Positions 33,938 through 44,328 of a stretch of 64,000 bases of DNA are shown one piece after another. This DNA is from Pseudomonadota bacterium (lineage in GTDB: Bacteria > Desulfobacterota > Desulfovibrionia > Desulfovibrionales > Desulfovibrionaceae). Numbering within the stretch: the stretch's first letter is position 1; each line of letters opens with the position of its first letter. The stretch covers positions 124,001-188,000 of the forward strand of contig JAEWQB010000018.1 in assembly GCA_023460395.1 (NCBI GenBank), read 5' to 3'. The position numbers and the translations under genes were made by a program. The notes beneath the pieces were generated by a model. It worked only from the letters and a program-made list of their open reading frames with translations. It was not told the origin of the DNA and did not search any database.

Positions 33938-35707
33938 TTAGTCAAGTGGTGGTTTAGTCAAGGGAATCTCAATGGTTTGTGTGGCTGGAGTGATTTTTTC
34001 GATTATCTTGGCATGGTAGTCTTCTTCCTGCAGGCCCCTATACAGGCTGTAACACATTATTAACAAGACAATGGTGAACGGTAGGCCCGTAGCGATAGAC
34101 GCGCTCTGCAGGGCCACCAGTCCTCCCCCCATAAGCAGGGCGGCCGCACATACTCCTTCCATGATGGCCCAGAAGATGCGTTGGGTGACTGGAGAGTCCA
34201 GTTTGCCTCCAGATGTTAGGTGGTCGACAACTAACGAACCCGAATCAGAGGAGGTGACAAAAAAGACTATTACTAGAGTGATGCCAACGAACGAGGTCAC
34301 CCAGGTTAATGGGAATTGTTCAAGCATGACAAAGAGGGCTGTGGAGACATCCTTGGCCACAGCAGAGGAAATATCGGCCGCGCCCGTGAGTTGCAACCAT
34401 AGGGCCGCCCCACCGAAGGATGACATCCATAGGAAAGATAGTAGGGTGGGAAATACCATTACTCCGAGGATGAATTCCCGCACAGTGCGCCCCTTGGATA
34501 TTCTGGCAATGAACATACCCACAAATGGTGACCAAGATATCCACCAGCCCCAGTAAAAGATTGTCCAGGGGTTCTGCCAATTGCTTCCCTCTGCGCCGTA
34601 GAAGGTTTCAACCCAAAAACTTAGCTGTGGCAGATTTTGGATGTAGAATCCCAAGTTCTGGGTGAAGGCCTTCAGTATGTAGACAGTTGGTCCAACAACG
34701 AGAAGGAAGACCATGAAGGCCGCGGCAAGAGCCATGTTCATCTGGCTGAGTATCTTTACGCCCTTGTCTAGGCCTGAGGCTACCGAAACGATTGCCATGA
34801 GAGTAATGGCTGCCACTAGGAGGACTGCGAATTCCGTGGTATTCGGCGTGCCGAAGAGGTAGGTTAAACCCGAAGAGACCTGCTTGACTCCTAGGCCCAA
34901 AGAAGTAGCCAAGCCAAAGAGCGTGGACAGGACTGAGAGGATGTCGATGACATTTCCCCAGAAACCGTAAATTTTATCCCCCAAGAGAGGGAAAAAAATG
35001 GATCTGATAGTCAGGGGCAAGCCTCGATTATAGGCGAAGAAGGCTAGAGACAAGCCAACCAGCGCATATATTCCCCAAGGGTGTATGCCCCAGTGGAAGT
35101 AGGTCAACCCCATCGCAACCTGGGCTGACTGTGGCGTATTAGGGGACACGTCGAACATTGGGGAAGGGTTCGCAAAATGAAAGACGGGTTCGGCTACGCT
35201 CCAGAACATAAGTCCGATGCCCATGCCAGCACTGATGAGCATGGCATACCAGCTCAGTGTACTGAACTCAGGCATGGCATCAGGGCCGCCGATCTTGATG
35301 CGGCCATAATGGCTTGATGCGATGAGAAGCATGGCAAGAACGAAAAGATTGGCCGACAGAATATACAGCCACCCGAACAGGTTGCCGATGCCATCCAGCA
35401 GGTTCTGGAAAATCTGAGCTGATTGATCGCGAAAAATGATGGTCAATGCGATGAAGGCCATGAGCAGGATGCCAGCACCGAAGGAAACATACGGATGCAG
35501 ATCAAATCCAAATCCTACCCAGTTGTCCTCTCCCGGCGTGTGGCCATGGGAGTCGTCATAGTAGCTTGCTGTGGGGACAATCTGCAGACCACGAAAACTT
35601 TGTCGTTCGCTTATAGCTTTACGCTTTTGCTTTTCGTAGTGCTCGCGGGCCACTTCGACCGCCTTGTGTTCATAGGTCCGTTCGCGTTTTTTCTTACTTT
35701 TGCCCAT
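33938..35707 (-). CDS. BCCT-family betaine/carnitine/choline transporter
   Basis: A 589-residue secondary transporter with about 12 membrane helices and an unusually long basic N-terminus (about 85 residues). The substrate-binding signature of the family is visible (GMGIGLMFWSVAEPVFHF), as is the BCCT motif FYWGWWISWSPFVGMFIARIS. It takes up glycine betaine, choline or related compounds with Na+ or H+. The start at 35707 is chosen because GGGAGG precedes it. It would suit the bet genes in the nearby core, giving both uptake and synthesis of betaine. Confidence 0.92.
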   Translation of the reverse strand: MGKSKKKRERTYEHKAVEVAREHYEKQKRKAISERQSFRGLQIVPTASYYDDSHGHTPGEDNWVGFGFDLHPYVSFGAGILLMAFIALTIIFRDQSAQIFQNLLDGIGNLFGWLYILSANLFVLAMLLIASSHYGRIKIGGPDAMPEFSTLSWYAMLISAGMGIGLMFWSVAEPVFHFANPSPMFDVSPNTPQSAQVAMGLTYFHWGIHPWGIYALVGLSLAFFAYNRGLPLTIRSIFFPLLGDKIYGFWGNVIDILSVLSTLFGLATSLGLGVKQVSSGLTYLFGTPNTTEFAVLLVAAITLMAIVSVASGLDKGVKILSQMNMALAAAFMVFLLVVGPTVYILKAFTQNLGFYIQNLPQLSFWVETFYGAEGSNWQNPWTIFYWGWWISWSPFVGMFIARISKGRTVREFILGVMVFPTLLSFLWMSSFGGAALWLQLTGAADISSAVAKDVSTALFVMLEQFPLTWVTSFVGITLVIVFFVTSSDSGSLVVDHLTSGGKLDSPVTQRIFWAIMEGVCAAALLMGGGLVALQSASIATGLPFTIVLLIMCYSLYRGLQEEDYHAKIIEKITPATQTIEIPLTKPPLD

Positions 35708-35924
35708 AGCGCCTCCCATTTATATCTCGCCGAAAGTTTGGAGATTCTATCTCATTTATTCCAGTATAAATTTAGCATGGCAGCCTTCTCGATATGAATG
35801 CGGAGGTGAAGCTGGTCTTGCTAGAATGGAATTCCGACAAAGACGATGGGAATGCGTAAGCTTCCCTTAAAGGGTCACAGGTCAAAAGTAGAGTTTTCTG
35901 GCATACGGGTGTCAGGAGACGATT

Positions 35925-36029
35925 AAGAAATAATTTCGCTTCACTGTGACACAGATTCTTGCGATCCTCAAAGAGGGCGAAGCTGTTATCAAGGTAACGG
36001 ATATTTGCCGTACTCCAGATCTCCTGTAG
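35925..36029 (+). pseudogene. Remnant of an IS3-family orfA
   Basis: A short stretch translates as RFTVTQILAILKEGEAV and then KVTDICR, matching the N-terminal helix-turn-helix of IS3-family OrfA proteins. It has an in-frame stop at 35931 and no continuation after 36029. It lies about 50 bases before the DUF3024 gene and records an old insertion. The rest of 35708-36078 holds no gene. Confidence 0.55.
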
Positions 36030-36078
36030 CTATATACCCTGGCCATATGCTTATTGAGTTGAACCAATTGTTCATGCT

Positions 36079-36444
36079 ATGAAATTGGGCATGGCAATCA
36101 GCGAATTCGAGCACTACCGATACCAAAGGCTTCTGCAAGAGTTTTGCGAGAAGCATGGCCCTCAGCCTCATCTCCATGACAAGCTACAGTGGGGATTTGA
36201 GGTTGATCCCAAAAAGCAGGTCGTTGAACTTTTTGAAATCCGGCCTCATTTTATGAAGCCGACGCAAACGATTCAGAACCCAATTGCCAAGGCAAGATAC
36301 GTGAAGGCGCAAAGGGATTGGAAAATCTACTGGATGAGGGGCAACGGGAAATGGACGAGCTATGCTCCTTGCCCATCAGTTCGAACCTTTGAGGAATTCT
36401 TAGCTTTGATCAGAGAAGATACCCACTATTGTTTTCTCGGATAG
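36079..36444 (+). CDS. DUF3024 protein
   Basis: A 121-residue soluble protein of the DUF3024 family. Visible are the family core VVELFEIRPHFMKP, PIAKARYVKAQRDWKIYWMR and the ending DTHYCFLG. Function is unknown. An internal start at 36091 (MAISEFEHYR) is equally possible. It lies between an IS remnant and a broken sensor kinase gene and is probably cargo of no special role in either. Confidence 0.8.
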   Translation: MKLGMAISEFEHYRYQRLLQEFCEKHGPQPHLHDKLQWGFEVDPKKQVVELFEIRPHFMKPTQTIQNPIAKARYVKAQRDWKIYWMRGNGKWTSYAPCPSVRTFEEFLALIREDTHYCFLG

Positions 36445-36546
36445 CGTTTGAACGAACTTTGGTGGTCAACTAACTGTACAACGCTATTTGATTGCATTTT
36501 CTATCATGACAGCAACTTGCCACCTATGCCGGTAGAGGACCCAAAG

Positions 36547-38615
36547 ATGCGCACCCCGCTCATTATTTTCGCATGCGCGTTACTGCTTGGTGCTGTTCTT
36601 TTCGCTTCTCCCGCAAGGGGTGTCGCCAGCGACACGCTTATCCGCATACGCGGAGATTATAACTATCCTCCTTATGATTTTTTGGACAACGGTGTTCCCT
36701 CCGGGTTCAGTGTGGACATTGTGCGCGCTGTGGCGCGGACCATGAATCTGAATATCCGCATTGATCTAGGCCCATGGACCGAAGTGCGCACCCAGTTGGA
36801 GCAGGGAGAAGTACACGCCCTGACAGGCATGTATTACTCGCCGGAGCGGGAAAAGCTTGTAGACTACTGCACTCCGCACATCATAGCCAACCACGCCCTG
36901 TTTGTACGAAAAGGCTCGCCTATTACCTCGCTTGGTGACCTTACAGGCAAGAAGGTTGTAGTGCAGCAGGGTGACATCATGCACGACTATGCCCGTCTGA
37001 ACCTGCCTGATGTAAACATAGTGACGGTTACTTCACAGAACGAGGCTCTCGACACGCTGGCATCAGGTGAATGCGACGCTGCGCTGCTCGGCAGCTTGCA
37101 GGCACTGTACCTCATACATAGCCGGAAGCTCGATGGACTGGAGGCTGTGGGGCCACCCTTGGAGCCCAGACGCTACGGTGTCGTGGTTCGCAAGGGGGAT
37201 GAGGCGTTGCGAGCAGCCTTTAACGAAGGGTTGAAGGTCATTAAAGAATCCGGGGAATATGAAAAAATCCACGACAAGTGGTTCGGCGTGTATGAGCGGG
37301 AATCAATAAGACGGAGCATCATGCTCTATGTCCTGTACGCAGGTATCCCCATCTTACTGCTTCTGTGCGGATTTTTGTTATGGACCTGGAGCCTGCGACG
37401 GGCCGTGCAGCAGAAAACCGCAGACCTGTGCCAGAGCCGGGAGCGATTTAAAACACTTGTGGAAAGCTCTCCGTTGGGCATGGCTCTTGTCGCCCGTGAC
37501 GGCACTGTTCTGCTGGTGAACACTGAATTTACGCACATGCTCGGATACACACTCGAGGATGTACCGAACATATATGTCTGGTGGGAAAGAACCCACCCAG
37601 ATCCTGACTACCGCAAGCGGGTTCGAGCACAGTGGGATGAGGCTTTGCGCAGAGGGGGAAATGCTATTGCTCCCACCAGCGCTGTGCGGGAAGCCGAGGT
37701 TACCTGTAAAAACGGTGAAGTGCGTAGTATAGAGTTCAGGGTTAAGCCCATAGGGAACGAGGTTCTTGCCATCCTTACGGATATTACAGAACGCAAGCCA
37801 CCGAGGAATTACTGGTCCAGTCCGAAAAAATGCTTTCCGTAGGGGGGCTGGCGGCGGGTATGGCTCATGAGATCAACAATCCGTTGGGGGGCATTTTGCA
37901 AGGTGCCCAGAACATTTCGAGACGGTTTTACGATGATATTGCAGCCAACCACAAAGCCGCCGAGGAGGCGGGATGTAGCCTCGAATCGGTGCAGGCCTAC
38001 ATGCGCTTGCGGCGTATTGACAGGATGCTGGAGGGCATCCGCGAATGTGGACAAAGGGCAGCAGACATTGTTTCCAATATGCTGAATTTCAGCCGCAAGA
38101 GCGAAAACCTACATAGTCCACGATCTGTGCAAGATATGGCAGAAAGGGCCATAGCACTCGCGCAGGCTGATTACAATCTGAATACACGCTATGACTTCCG
38201 CAATATTGAAATTCTACGCGAATACGCTCCAGATTTGCCCAAAGTGGAATGCTCTGAGATGGAGATTGTGCAGGTATTTTTCAACCTCATACGTAATGCC
38301 GCGCAAGCCATGGCAAGACGGGAGCCCTTCACCGGGCAGGTTGAGAAGGGGCGGATAACTATCCGCTTAAGGAAACAGGGTGGTCTTTTGCTTGCGTCAA
38401 TTATTGATAACGGACCTGGGATGGATGAAGAAACGCGCAGACGAGTATTTGAACCTTTTTTCACCACCAAACCCCCTGGAGAGGGGACAGGACTGGGGCT
38501 TTCGGTGTGCTACTTGATAGTCCACAGTAATCACAGGGGGGATATAACCGTGGAATCCGCCCCGGGAAAGGGAGCTGCGTTTCATGTACGCCTGCCCTTA
38601 TCTCAAAAAGGCTAA
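36547..38615 (+). pseudogene. SBP-PAS sensor histidine kinase broken by a single-base frameshift
   Basis: The two frames together encode a kinase of about 690 residues. A signal peptide (LIIFACALLLGAVLFASPARG) is followed by a family 3 solute-binding domain, a membrane helix (about 37320-37385), a PAS domain and, in the next frame, HisKA (AAGMAHEINNPLGG) and HATPase_c (DNGPGMD, GTGLGLS). The first frame ends at 37842. Adding one base near 37797 joins ITERK directly to ATEELLVQSEKM, so one base is missing. GAGG precedes the ATG at 36547. The kinase half has its own ATG at 37830 and could still be made as a soluble fragment. It may be a true mutation or a sequencing error. Confidence 0.85.
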
Positions 38616-38931
38616 CCAACGGAGTACAGGGGGCCCTTACAAATAAAATACCATGTCGGCATCTAAATGCAGCTACAGCGTTGCCATCCTCAGGCCGTAC
38701 TGGTTGATTCATCCGTTGCCCGCAAGACGATCTTCACGATGGAGCACCTTCGGCACTATCTCGAAAATATGTATGGTACCCTAATCGTTTGTGATACAAC
38801 CACGTGTCTTGTCGAACTTTTGCCAACATCTGCCATGACTGCATTCCAAGCGAACGTACCGGGACAAACTATTGACTACCCCCATTCTCATGGTGCCGTG
38901 AGCAAACGGGTGCTTCGGTGCTGTTGTCCTA
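38616..38931. other. Intergenic region between two kinase genes
   Basis: The genes converge here. I see no gene, repeat or strong hairpin. One short frame (38667-38948) lacks any recognisable feature. Confidence 0.5.
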
Positions 38932-41775
38932 TCATTTCGCGAAGGTGACGCGGGCCAGTTCTTTGATAAGTGCGTCGGCATCCACGGGCTTGGCCACATA
39001 GCCATCCATGCCTTCCTTGAGCAGTTTTTCGCGGTCATCAGACATAGCTAAGGCGGTCAAGGCGACGATGGGGATAGTGACATTAGCCTCGCCAGCCTCG
39101 CCGCGCCGAATGGCCCGGGTGGCCTCCACGCCGTCTAGCACGGGCATGTGTATGTCCATGAGCACCGCTCCGTAGTTGTCCCGACACAGCTCATCAAGTG
39201 CTTGTTGGCCGTCCGTGACTAGAGTGACCTTGCAGCCCGCGATTTCCAAGTGCCGCTGAGCCGCGATGCCGCTAACCAGGTCGTCCTCTACCAGCAAGAC
39301 CTTGAGAGGCCCCACAGTGATGAGGGGGATGTTAAGCTTTTCTCGTGCAAAATGCAGAGACATGTCTGTCTTTGCAAAGCTCAAGCTGACGTAGACGGTG
39401 GTACCCACGCCGGGATAGCTCTCCAAGCACATGGAGCCTCCCATGAGGGCCACCAACCGCCTGGTGATGGATAGTCCGAGCCCTGCCCCCTGATACTGCC
39501 TGTTCCCGCCCTCGTCGCCTTGGGTGAACGGTTGGAACAGATTTTCGAGCTGATCATCGGGAATCCCAGGCCCTGTGTCGTTCACGGTGAAGAGCACCCG
39601 GCAGCGCCCCTCCTTGATCGGTGTCAGGAGGAATGCCTGTACAGTAACCGACCCTGTCTCTGTGAACTTGACGGCGTTACCCACAAGGTTGCTCACTACC
39701 TGCTGTACCCGCATCGCATCTCCGAGAAGAGTGGCGGGGATGTCGGGAGCGATAAGAAAGGTAAAACCGATGCCCGCCTGAGTGGCACTGAGGGCAAAGA
39801 GATCGTGCACCGAGCTTAGGGCCTCCTTGAGGTCGAAAGGCTCCTCTAAGACGATCAGCTTCTCTGCCTCGATGCGTGAGATGTCGAGGATGTCGGAGAG
39901 CAACCGAGTTAGCCGCTGCGCCGCTTGGATGGCGTTCCTGAGGTAATCCTGTTGCTCGCCGTCGAGACGGGTGGCTTGTATCAGATGAAGCATACCAAGG
40001 ATGCCGTTAAGGGGGGTGCGTATCTCGTGGCTCATGTTGGCCAGGAACTGTGACTTGGCTCTGGTAGCCGACTCCGCCGCCTCTTTGGCCTGGATGAGCT
40101 CCGCTTCGTACTGTTTGCGGTCGGTGACGTCTCGGGCAATGGCGTAGGTCAGTCCCGTGTCATCCAGCGGGCTCGATACCCAGTTGAGCCAGATGTAGTC
40201 TCCGGACTTACATAGGTACCGGTTTTCAAAATCGATGACTTCTTCGCCTTCCTGAAGCTTTTCTCTGATCACCGCGGTTGTGGAGTCCACATCATCCGGG
40301 TGGATGAGGGAGAGAAAGGAAGTGCTCAACAACTCCTTTTCGGAATACCCCAGAATGTTCATGAAGGCTGGATTGACCCGAAGAAAACGCGACATTCTGG
40401 TATCTGAAATGCTGATCATATCTTTGGACAATTCGAAAATGCGTCTCAGATCTTCCTGGGCCTGCACCCGCTCCGTGACATCGGCAATAATGCACGCGAA
40501 ATGGTTGGGGGCGGGGCAGAAGGCCGTCACCTCGAAGTGCTTGCGTAGCTCATTGGAGAAGTAGGCAAAGTGCAGCGGCTCTCCGGTGAGAGCCACCCTG
40601 CCGTAGCGCTCTATCCATACCTGTTCCGTGCCGGGCAGGACTTCGAGCACGGTCTTGCCAATCACCTCGGCAGCCGTCATGCCGGTCATGGTCTCAAAAG
40701 CCGGGTTAACAGCCAAGAACCGGTAGTCCACCGGGTGGCCGCCCTCGTCGCAGACGATCTCGTGTACGGCGAAGCCATCAAGTATTTTCATGAACAAGTT
40801 ATGATAATCTCGCTCTATGCGTCGGTGATCGGTAATATCACGGCTGATAGAGAGGGCTGACTTGATGTTCCCCTCCGAATCGTATTCAGGAATTAGCCGC
40901 CAGTTAAAGATTACTGTCCCCTTAAGGCTTTTGAAGGAAAACTCAGTCTCAACTTCATCACCAAGAGTGAAGAACCTGTGAAGAACCGAGCGCCAGAATC
41001 GGCAGTTCTGCTCTGGGAATCCCAGTTCCTCGTGCGTTTTGCCGATGAACTCTTGAGGAGTAAGGTCGGTGTAAGTGCTGATATTTTCGGAGACGAAAAG
41101 ATGCCGCCCCTCGCAGTCAAAGCGCATGACGATGTCCGGCATGCCTGACATCAGGGCGCGATAACTCTCTCTGCTCTCGAAGAGAGCCTGCTCGGCCTGT
41201 TCGCGCCGGAGTCGGTTTACCAGTAAGAGTCCCATCAGGCAGGTGCCTATGGGGAAAATCAACAGTACCGGGGCAGTTAGTCTGATCAGAACGGTGTACG
41301 CAGTATCCCTCGGTAGGGTGAGCATCAGAGCCAGCATGGTCAGGTGGATTACCAAGCCGAACAGTAGCAGTTCGCGCCAAGAAATTGAGGCCAGCGGCCC
41401 CCTCTTCACGTGTCGCCATGCAATGCCGATGAGTCCAGACGCGAGGATAACGGCAACGCCTGTCCCCATCCCCTGCCCCCCTAGATACAGGCGGAAAACG
41501 GCAGTAACCAGCATGGCCGTGCAGGTGGCAACGCCGCCGAAGAACAGCCCCGATATGCCGAGAAGCACCGAGCGAGCATCGAAGACCACGCCCGGCATCA
41601 AGGGCCACGGCGTGGACATGATGACTACGCCAATGCCCCCTAAGAGCAAACCCGCGAGGAGTTGAACGGGTGGGGGGTGGCTAGTCCGCCAACGGGCTGC
41701 AAAGATGTCGAACAGGGTGGCCGCTGCCAGCAGCAGCGACACGTTCTGAGCGAGAGTGATGAAGGTATTACTCAT
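38932..41775 (-). CDS. 5TM hybrid histidine kinase with three PAS domains and a receiver
   Basis: A 947-residue hybrid sensor. The N-terminal ~190 residues form a 5TM (5TMR-LYT type) membrane sensor with about six hydrophobic segments. Three PAS domains follow (starting near MPDIVMRFDCEG, DGFAVHEIVCD and KDMISISD), then HisKA (FLANMSHEIRTPLNGI), HATPase_c (NDTGPGIP, GAGLGLSI) and a C-terminal receiver (LLVEDD, VLMDIHMPVLDG, KPVD). It lacks its own Hpt domain and output. GAGG precedes the tandem ATG codons at 41778 and 41775. The signal is unknown; the neighbouring nitrite genes make nitrogen oxides or redox state a reasonable guess. Confidence 0.93.
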   Translation of the reverse strand: MSNTFITLAQNVSLLLAAATLFDIFAARWRTSHPPPVQLLAGLLLGGIGVVIMSTPWPLMPGVVFDARSVLLGISGLFFGGVATCTAMLVTAVFRLYLGGQGMGTGVAVILASGLIGIAWRHVKRGPLASISWRELLLFGLVIHLTMLALMLTLPRDTAYTVLIRLTAPVLLIFPIGTCLMGLLLVNRLRREQAEQALFESRESYRALMSGMPDIVMRFDCEGRHLFVSENISTYTDLTPQEFIGKTHEELGFPEQNCRFWRSVLHRFFTLGDEVETEFSFKSLKGTVIFNWRLIPEYDSEGNIKSALSISRDITDHRRIERDYHNLFMKILDGFAVHEIVCDEGGHPVDYRFLAVNPAFETMTGMTAAEVIGKTVLEVLPGTEQVWIERYGRVALTGEPLHFAYFSNELRKHFEVTAFCPAPNHFACIIADVTERVQAQEDLRRIFELSKDMISISDTRMSRFLRVNPAFMNILGYSEKELLSTSFLSLIHPDDVDSTTAVIREKLQEGEEVIDFENRYLCKSGDYIWLNWVSSPLDDTGLTYAIARDVTDRKQYEAELIQAKEAAESATRAKSQFLANMSHEIRTPLNGILGMLHLIQATRLDGEQQDYLRNAIQAAQRLTRLLSDILDISRIEAEKLIVLEEPFDLKEALSSVHDLFALSATQAGIGFTFLIAPDIPATLLGDAMRVQQVVSNLVGNAVKFTETGSVTVQAFLLTPIKEGRCRVLFTVNDTGPGIPDDQLENLFQPFTQGDEGGNRQYQGAGLGLSITRRLVALMGGSMCLESYPGVGTTVYVSLSFAKTDMSLHFAREKLNIPLITVGPLKVLLVEDDLVSGIAAQRHLEIAGCKVTLVTDGQQALDELCRDNYGAVLMDIHMPVLDGVEATRAIRRGEAGEANVTIPIVALTALAMSDDREKLLKEGMDGYVAKPVDADALIKELARVTFAK

Positions 41776-42055
41776 CATAGCCTCACCATACACACGAAAC
41801 AACATCAACCTCTATTATATTGTTAGATATATTGGGGTTTATCTTAGAATCAGCTGTGCAATCGTTGACCAAGCATCAAGCTTTGCATAGAGACCGATCG
41901 AATTCGTGTTTGTCCTTAGCCGTCTGGATATATAAATTCACTAAATCAATTGTGCTGCGGATTGCAATTGATAAGGGTTTGCTGGGGTCTGCGAGAATCC
42001 CCACCTTGGTTATTCGATAAGATAAATTCTTAGCGCTTCAATCATTTCTTCAAAC
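41776..42055. other. Intergenic region upstream of the hybrid kinase gene
   Basis: AT-rich and without a convincing gene. It carries the kinase promoter on the minus strand and ends at the nrfA terminator. Confidence 0.5.
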
Positions 42056-42087
42056 AAAGAAGCCCTAGCGACTGCTAGGGCTTCTTT
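42056..42087 (-). terminator. Rho-independent terminator of nrfHA
   Basis: A perfect 14-base-pair stem (AAAGAAGCCCTAGC and complement) with loop GACT. On the minus strand it ends in CTTCTTTGTTTG. It lies 6 bases past the nrfA stop. Confidence 0.9.
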
Positions 42088-42092
42088 GTTAT

Positions 42093-43640
42093 CTACTGTG
42101 GAAGAGGAACGAGCCGTTTGTTTTCGTCCCATATCTGAGCTGCTTTGGGCGTTGTTTTAAGATATTTAAACCAGGCGTGGCTTTTCATGTGTTCTGGATT
42201 CATTTGTAATACCCTGCTGTGTTCCCGAATGGGGGGGACTAATTGTCTGATATCCTTAGAAAGAGCTTCTGCAGTTGTGAATCCAGCAGCTTGTATTGCA
42301 ATGTCAATAGATCTTTGGCTGTACTGCTGAGATTTTGCAAGTGTTTCGAGAGCTTTTGTTGGGTTATGAAATCCAACACTGTTTTCTGCAGAGACAAGAT
42401 CCCAAAAAAACTGTCCCTTACGGCACATTTGGCGCGCTTCAATCATAAGTTGGTCGTAATTCGCGGGCTTCGTTCCCAAGTATTCACTTGCCATTCTAAT
42501 GGCCTCATGAGCCTTGACTGAAATTTCTTGTGCCTTCAAAAGTTGTTCCCAAACCTTGTTCTGAGTGTAAAGTACTCTTTCTTTGAGGAGTTCTGGGCTC
42601 TTGTCGGTGTGACATTGGCGGCATGCTTTCATGTCAGGATCTTTTAATGGGGAGGTCCAATGGTGATTTGATATTTTCTTTTTTCCATCGAGCCGTACAT
42701 AACTCATATGGCAGTCTGCACAACTTACACCAGCCGCTCCATGAACTCCATTGTGCCATGTTTCATATTCTGGATGTTGAGCTTTCAACATGGGCGTCTG
42801 TGAAACAGGATGAATCCAATCAACGAAATTTCCTTCAAAGCCTCGAATTTTTGTATCTCCGTGGGTTTTATAATACTCATAGATTTGTTCTGGGTCTTTT
42901 CCTTGAGTCCATGGAAATACTACCTTCTTTGCGGCACCGAAGCTTTTGTCTTGGAAATAATATTCCACATGACACTGTCCACACATTAGAGCGCGCTTTT
43001 CATTGCGTGACAAATCGCTAAAATTAAGACCTTCAGCCTTTAAAAAGTCCTGCAAAGGTACAGAGTAAAGACGAAGTTCCATAGTGGCTGGGTCGTGGCA
43101 ATTGGCACATCCAATTGTATTGTCTTTGATATTAACTTGCTCTCTGAATTCGTTAAAATCTTTTGCCCAAAAAGAATCCCCGTATTCCTTTGTCCATTCG
43201 AGCATTTTTGCGCCCTTACAATTCCAGCACGTGGCGGGTAGCCCTGCCTTTTCACTGTATCTGTTCAAGCGATCGATGTTTAAAATGTCTTTAATGGCAT
43301 ATGTATGCCCTCTAGCAGCTTTGTATTCATAGCTAAATGCGTATCCGAGCCATAAATTTTTCAAGTAGGGTTGGGCGTATTTATAGCCTTTGGGTAGCGG
43401 GTTGTAGTCGTCATGCTTATCGTAGGCAACGGATCCTCCGTATTCAGTCATGATTTCCGATTCGTTGTTACGCAAATATGTTTGATAGTGCAGGGGGAAT
43501 TCAGGTTGAAATGCTGAATTTTCTATCACGTCAGACTTCAATCCCGTTTTAAATTTGGGCGATATTGGATCTTCTGTATTGGAACATCCAACAAGTATGC
43601 CGCTAAATACAAAGACGAACACCACAATAAATTTAGACAT
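42093..43640 (-). CDS. nrfA: Ammonia-forming cytochrome c nitrite reductase, catalytic subunit
   Basis: A 515-residue pentahaem cytochrome. It reduces nitrite to ammonium with six electrons in the periplasm and also reduces nitric oxide. The active-site haem motif CWNCK (Lys ligand in place of His) and four CxxCH motifs (CANCH, CGQCH, CADCH, CRQCH) are visible. A lipobox at the start (SGILVGC) suggests a lipoprotein anchored on the outer face of the membrane. The start at 43640 is 8 bases after AAAAGGAG and overlaps the nrfH gene end by 8 bases. NrfH supplies electrons from quinol. Confidence 0.96.
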   Translation of the reverse strand: MSKFIVVFVFVFSGILVGCSNTEDPISPKFKTGLKSDVIENSAFQPEFPLHYQTYLRNNESEIMTEYGGSVAYDKHDDYNPLPKGYKYAQPYLKNLWLGYAFSYEYKAARGHTYAIKDILNIDRLNRYSEKAGLPATCWNCKGAKMLEWTKEYGDSFWAKDFNEFREQVNIKDNTIGCANCHDPATMELRLYSVPLQDFLKAEGLNFSDLSRNEKRALMCGQCHVEYYFQDKSFGAAKKVVFPWTQGKDPEQIYEYYKTHGDTKIRGFEGNFVDWIHPVSQTPMLKAQHPEYETWHNGVHGAAGVSCADCHMSYVRLDGKKKISNHHWTSPLKDPDMKACRQCHTDKSPELLKERVLYTQNKVWEQLLKAQEISVKAHEAIRMASEYLGTKPANYDQLMIEARQMCRKGQFFWDLVSAENSVGFHNPTKALETLAKSQQYSQRSIDIAIQAAGFTTAEALSKDIRQLVPPIREHSRVLQMNPEHMKSHAWFKYLKTTPKAAQIWDENKRLVPLPQ

Positions 43641-44109
43641 CTGCTGCACTCCTTTTGGAAATAGGAAGCTTTGGACTATGAGGGACGTGCCTGTGGCAAT
43701 CTGTACAGAAATTTTTGCTTTGCATTGTCACAGTCGAGGTAGTTTTGCTATGACAACGTATGCAATTTTTTTGGACCACAGATTTAGTTTCACTACCAGG
43801 ATGAATGAGGTCAGGCACATTGCTAGTGACCGTCGCCCAGACGTCCCGGGCTCCTTCTTTGGCTTTAAAAGGAATTTTTGAAGTTAAAAGGTGAGGAGCG
43901 TGGCATTCGTTGCAAGCCAAGTTCGCATGAACTGAACGTTTGTGAGTTAAGGCCGCTTCATTCATAGAGTGACACCCTCCGCAAAAGAGAGCCTGATCAG
44001 TCATATGCATCCCGACAGCTGCGCTTGCGACAAGTAGGCCGCCAACGAGAGATGCCAAAATAATGCCCTTCCAGCTAAGACTTTTTGATCTGGCCTTATT
44101 AATAATCAC
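43633..44109 (-). CDS. nrfH: Cytochrome c quinol dehydrogenase of nitrite reductase
   Basis: A 158-residue NapC/NirT-family cytochrome with one N-terminal membrane helix (GIILASLVGGLLVASAAVG) and four haem motifs (CGGCH followed by Met, CNECH, CIRCH, CTDCH). It oxidises menaquinol and passes electrons to NrfA. I choose the GTG at 44109 because GGGAGG precedes it; a GTG at 44142 is in frame. It is divergent from a TetR-family gene 219 bases away. Confidence 0.94.
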   Translation of the reverse strand: MIINKARSKSLSWKGIILASLVGGLLVASAAVGMHMTDQALFCGGCHSMNEAALTHKRSVHANLACNECHAPHLLTSKIPFKAKEGARDVWATVTSNVPDLIHPGSETKSVVQKNCIRCHSKTTSTVTMQSKNFCTDCHRHVPHSPKLPISKRSAADV

Positions 44110-44328
44110 AGTCCCTCCCGTAGTTTTTTCAGGGTGTTGCACGCAATGACAACGAGCCTATGAGAACAATCCGTCCGTCTGGGTCTCCTATTTTAATACC
44201 AAAAAAAAAATAATCAATTGTTAGTTTCTTTACCCTCAGTTATCGTATTTACGGAAGCTTGTTCTATCTGTGTCCTCGGGTAATCAATATGCCCTCTAAT
44301 AAAAGCGATCAATCGCTTTCTTTCGTAT

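Noticed and set aside
38667..38948. A 93-codon frame between the two kinase genes
   Set aside because: No recognisable motif, no ribosome site, and it runs into the hybrid kinase gene on the other strand.
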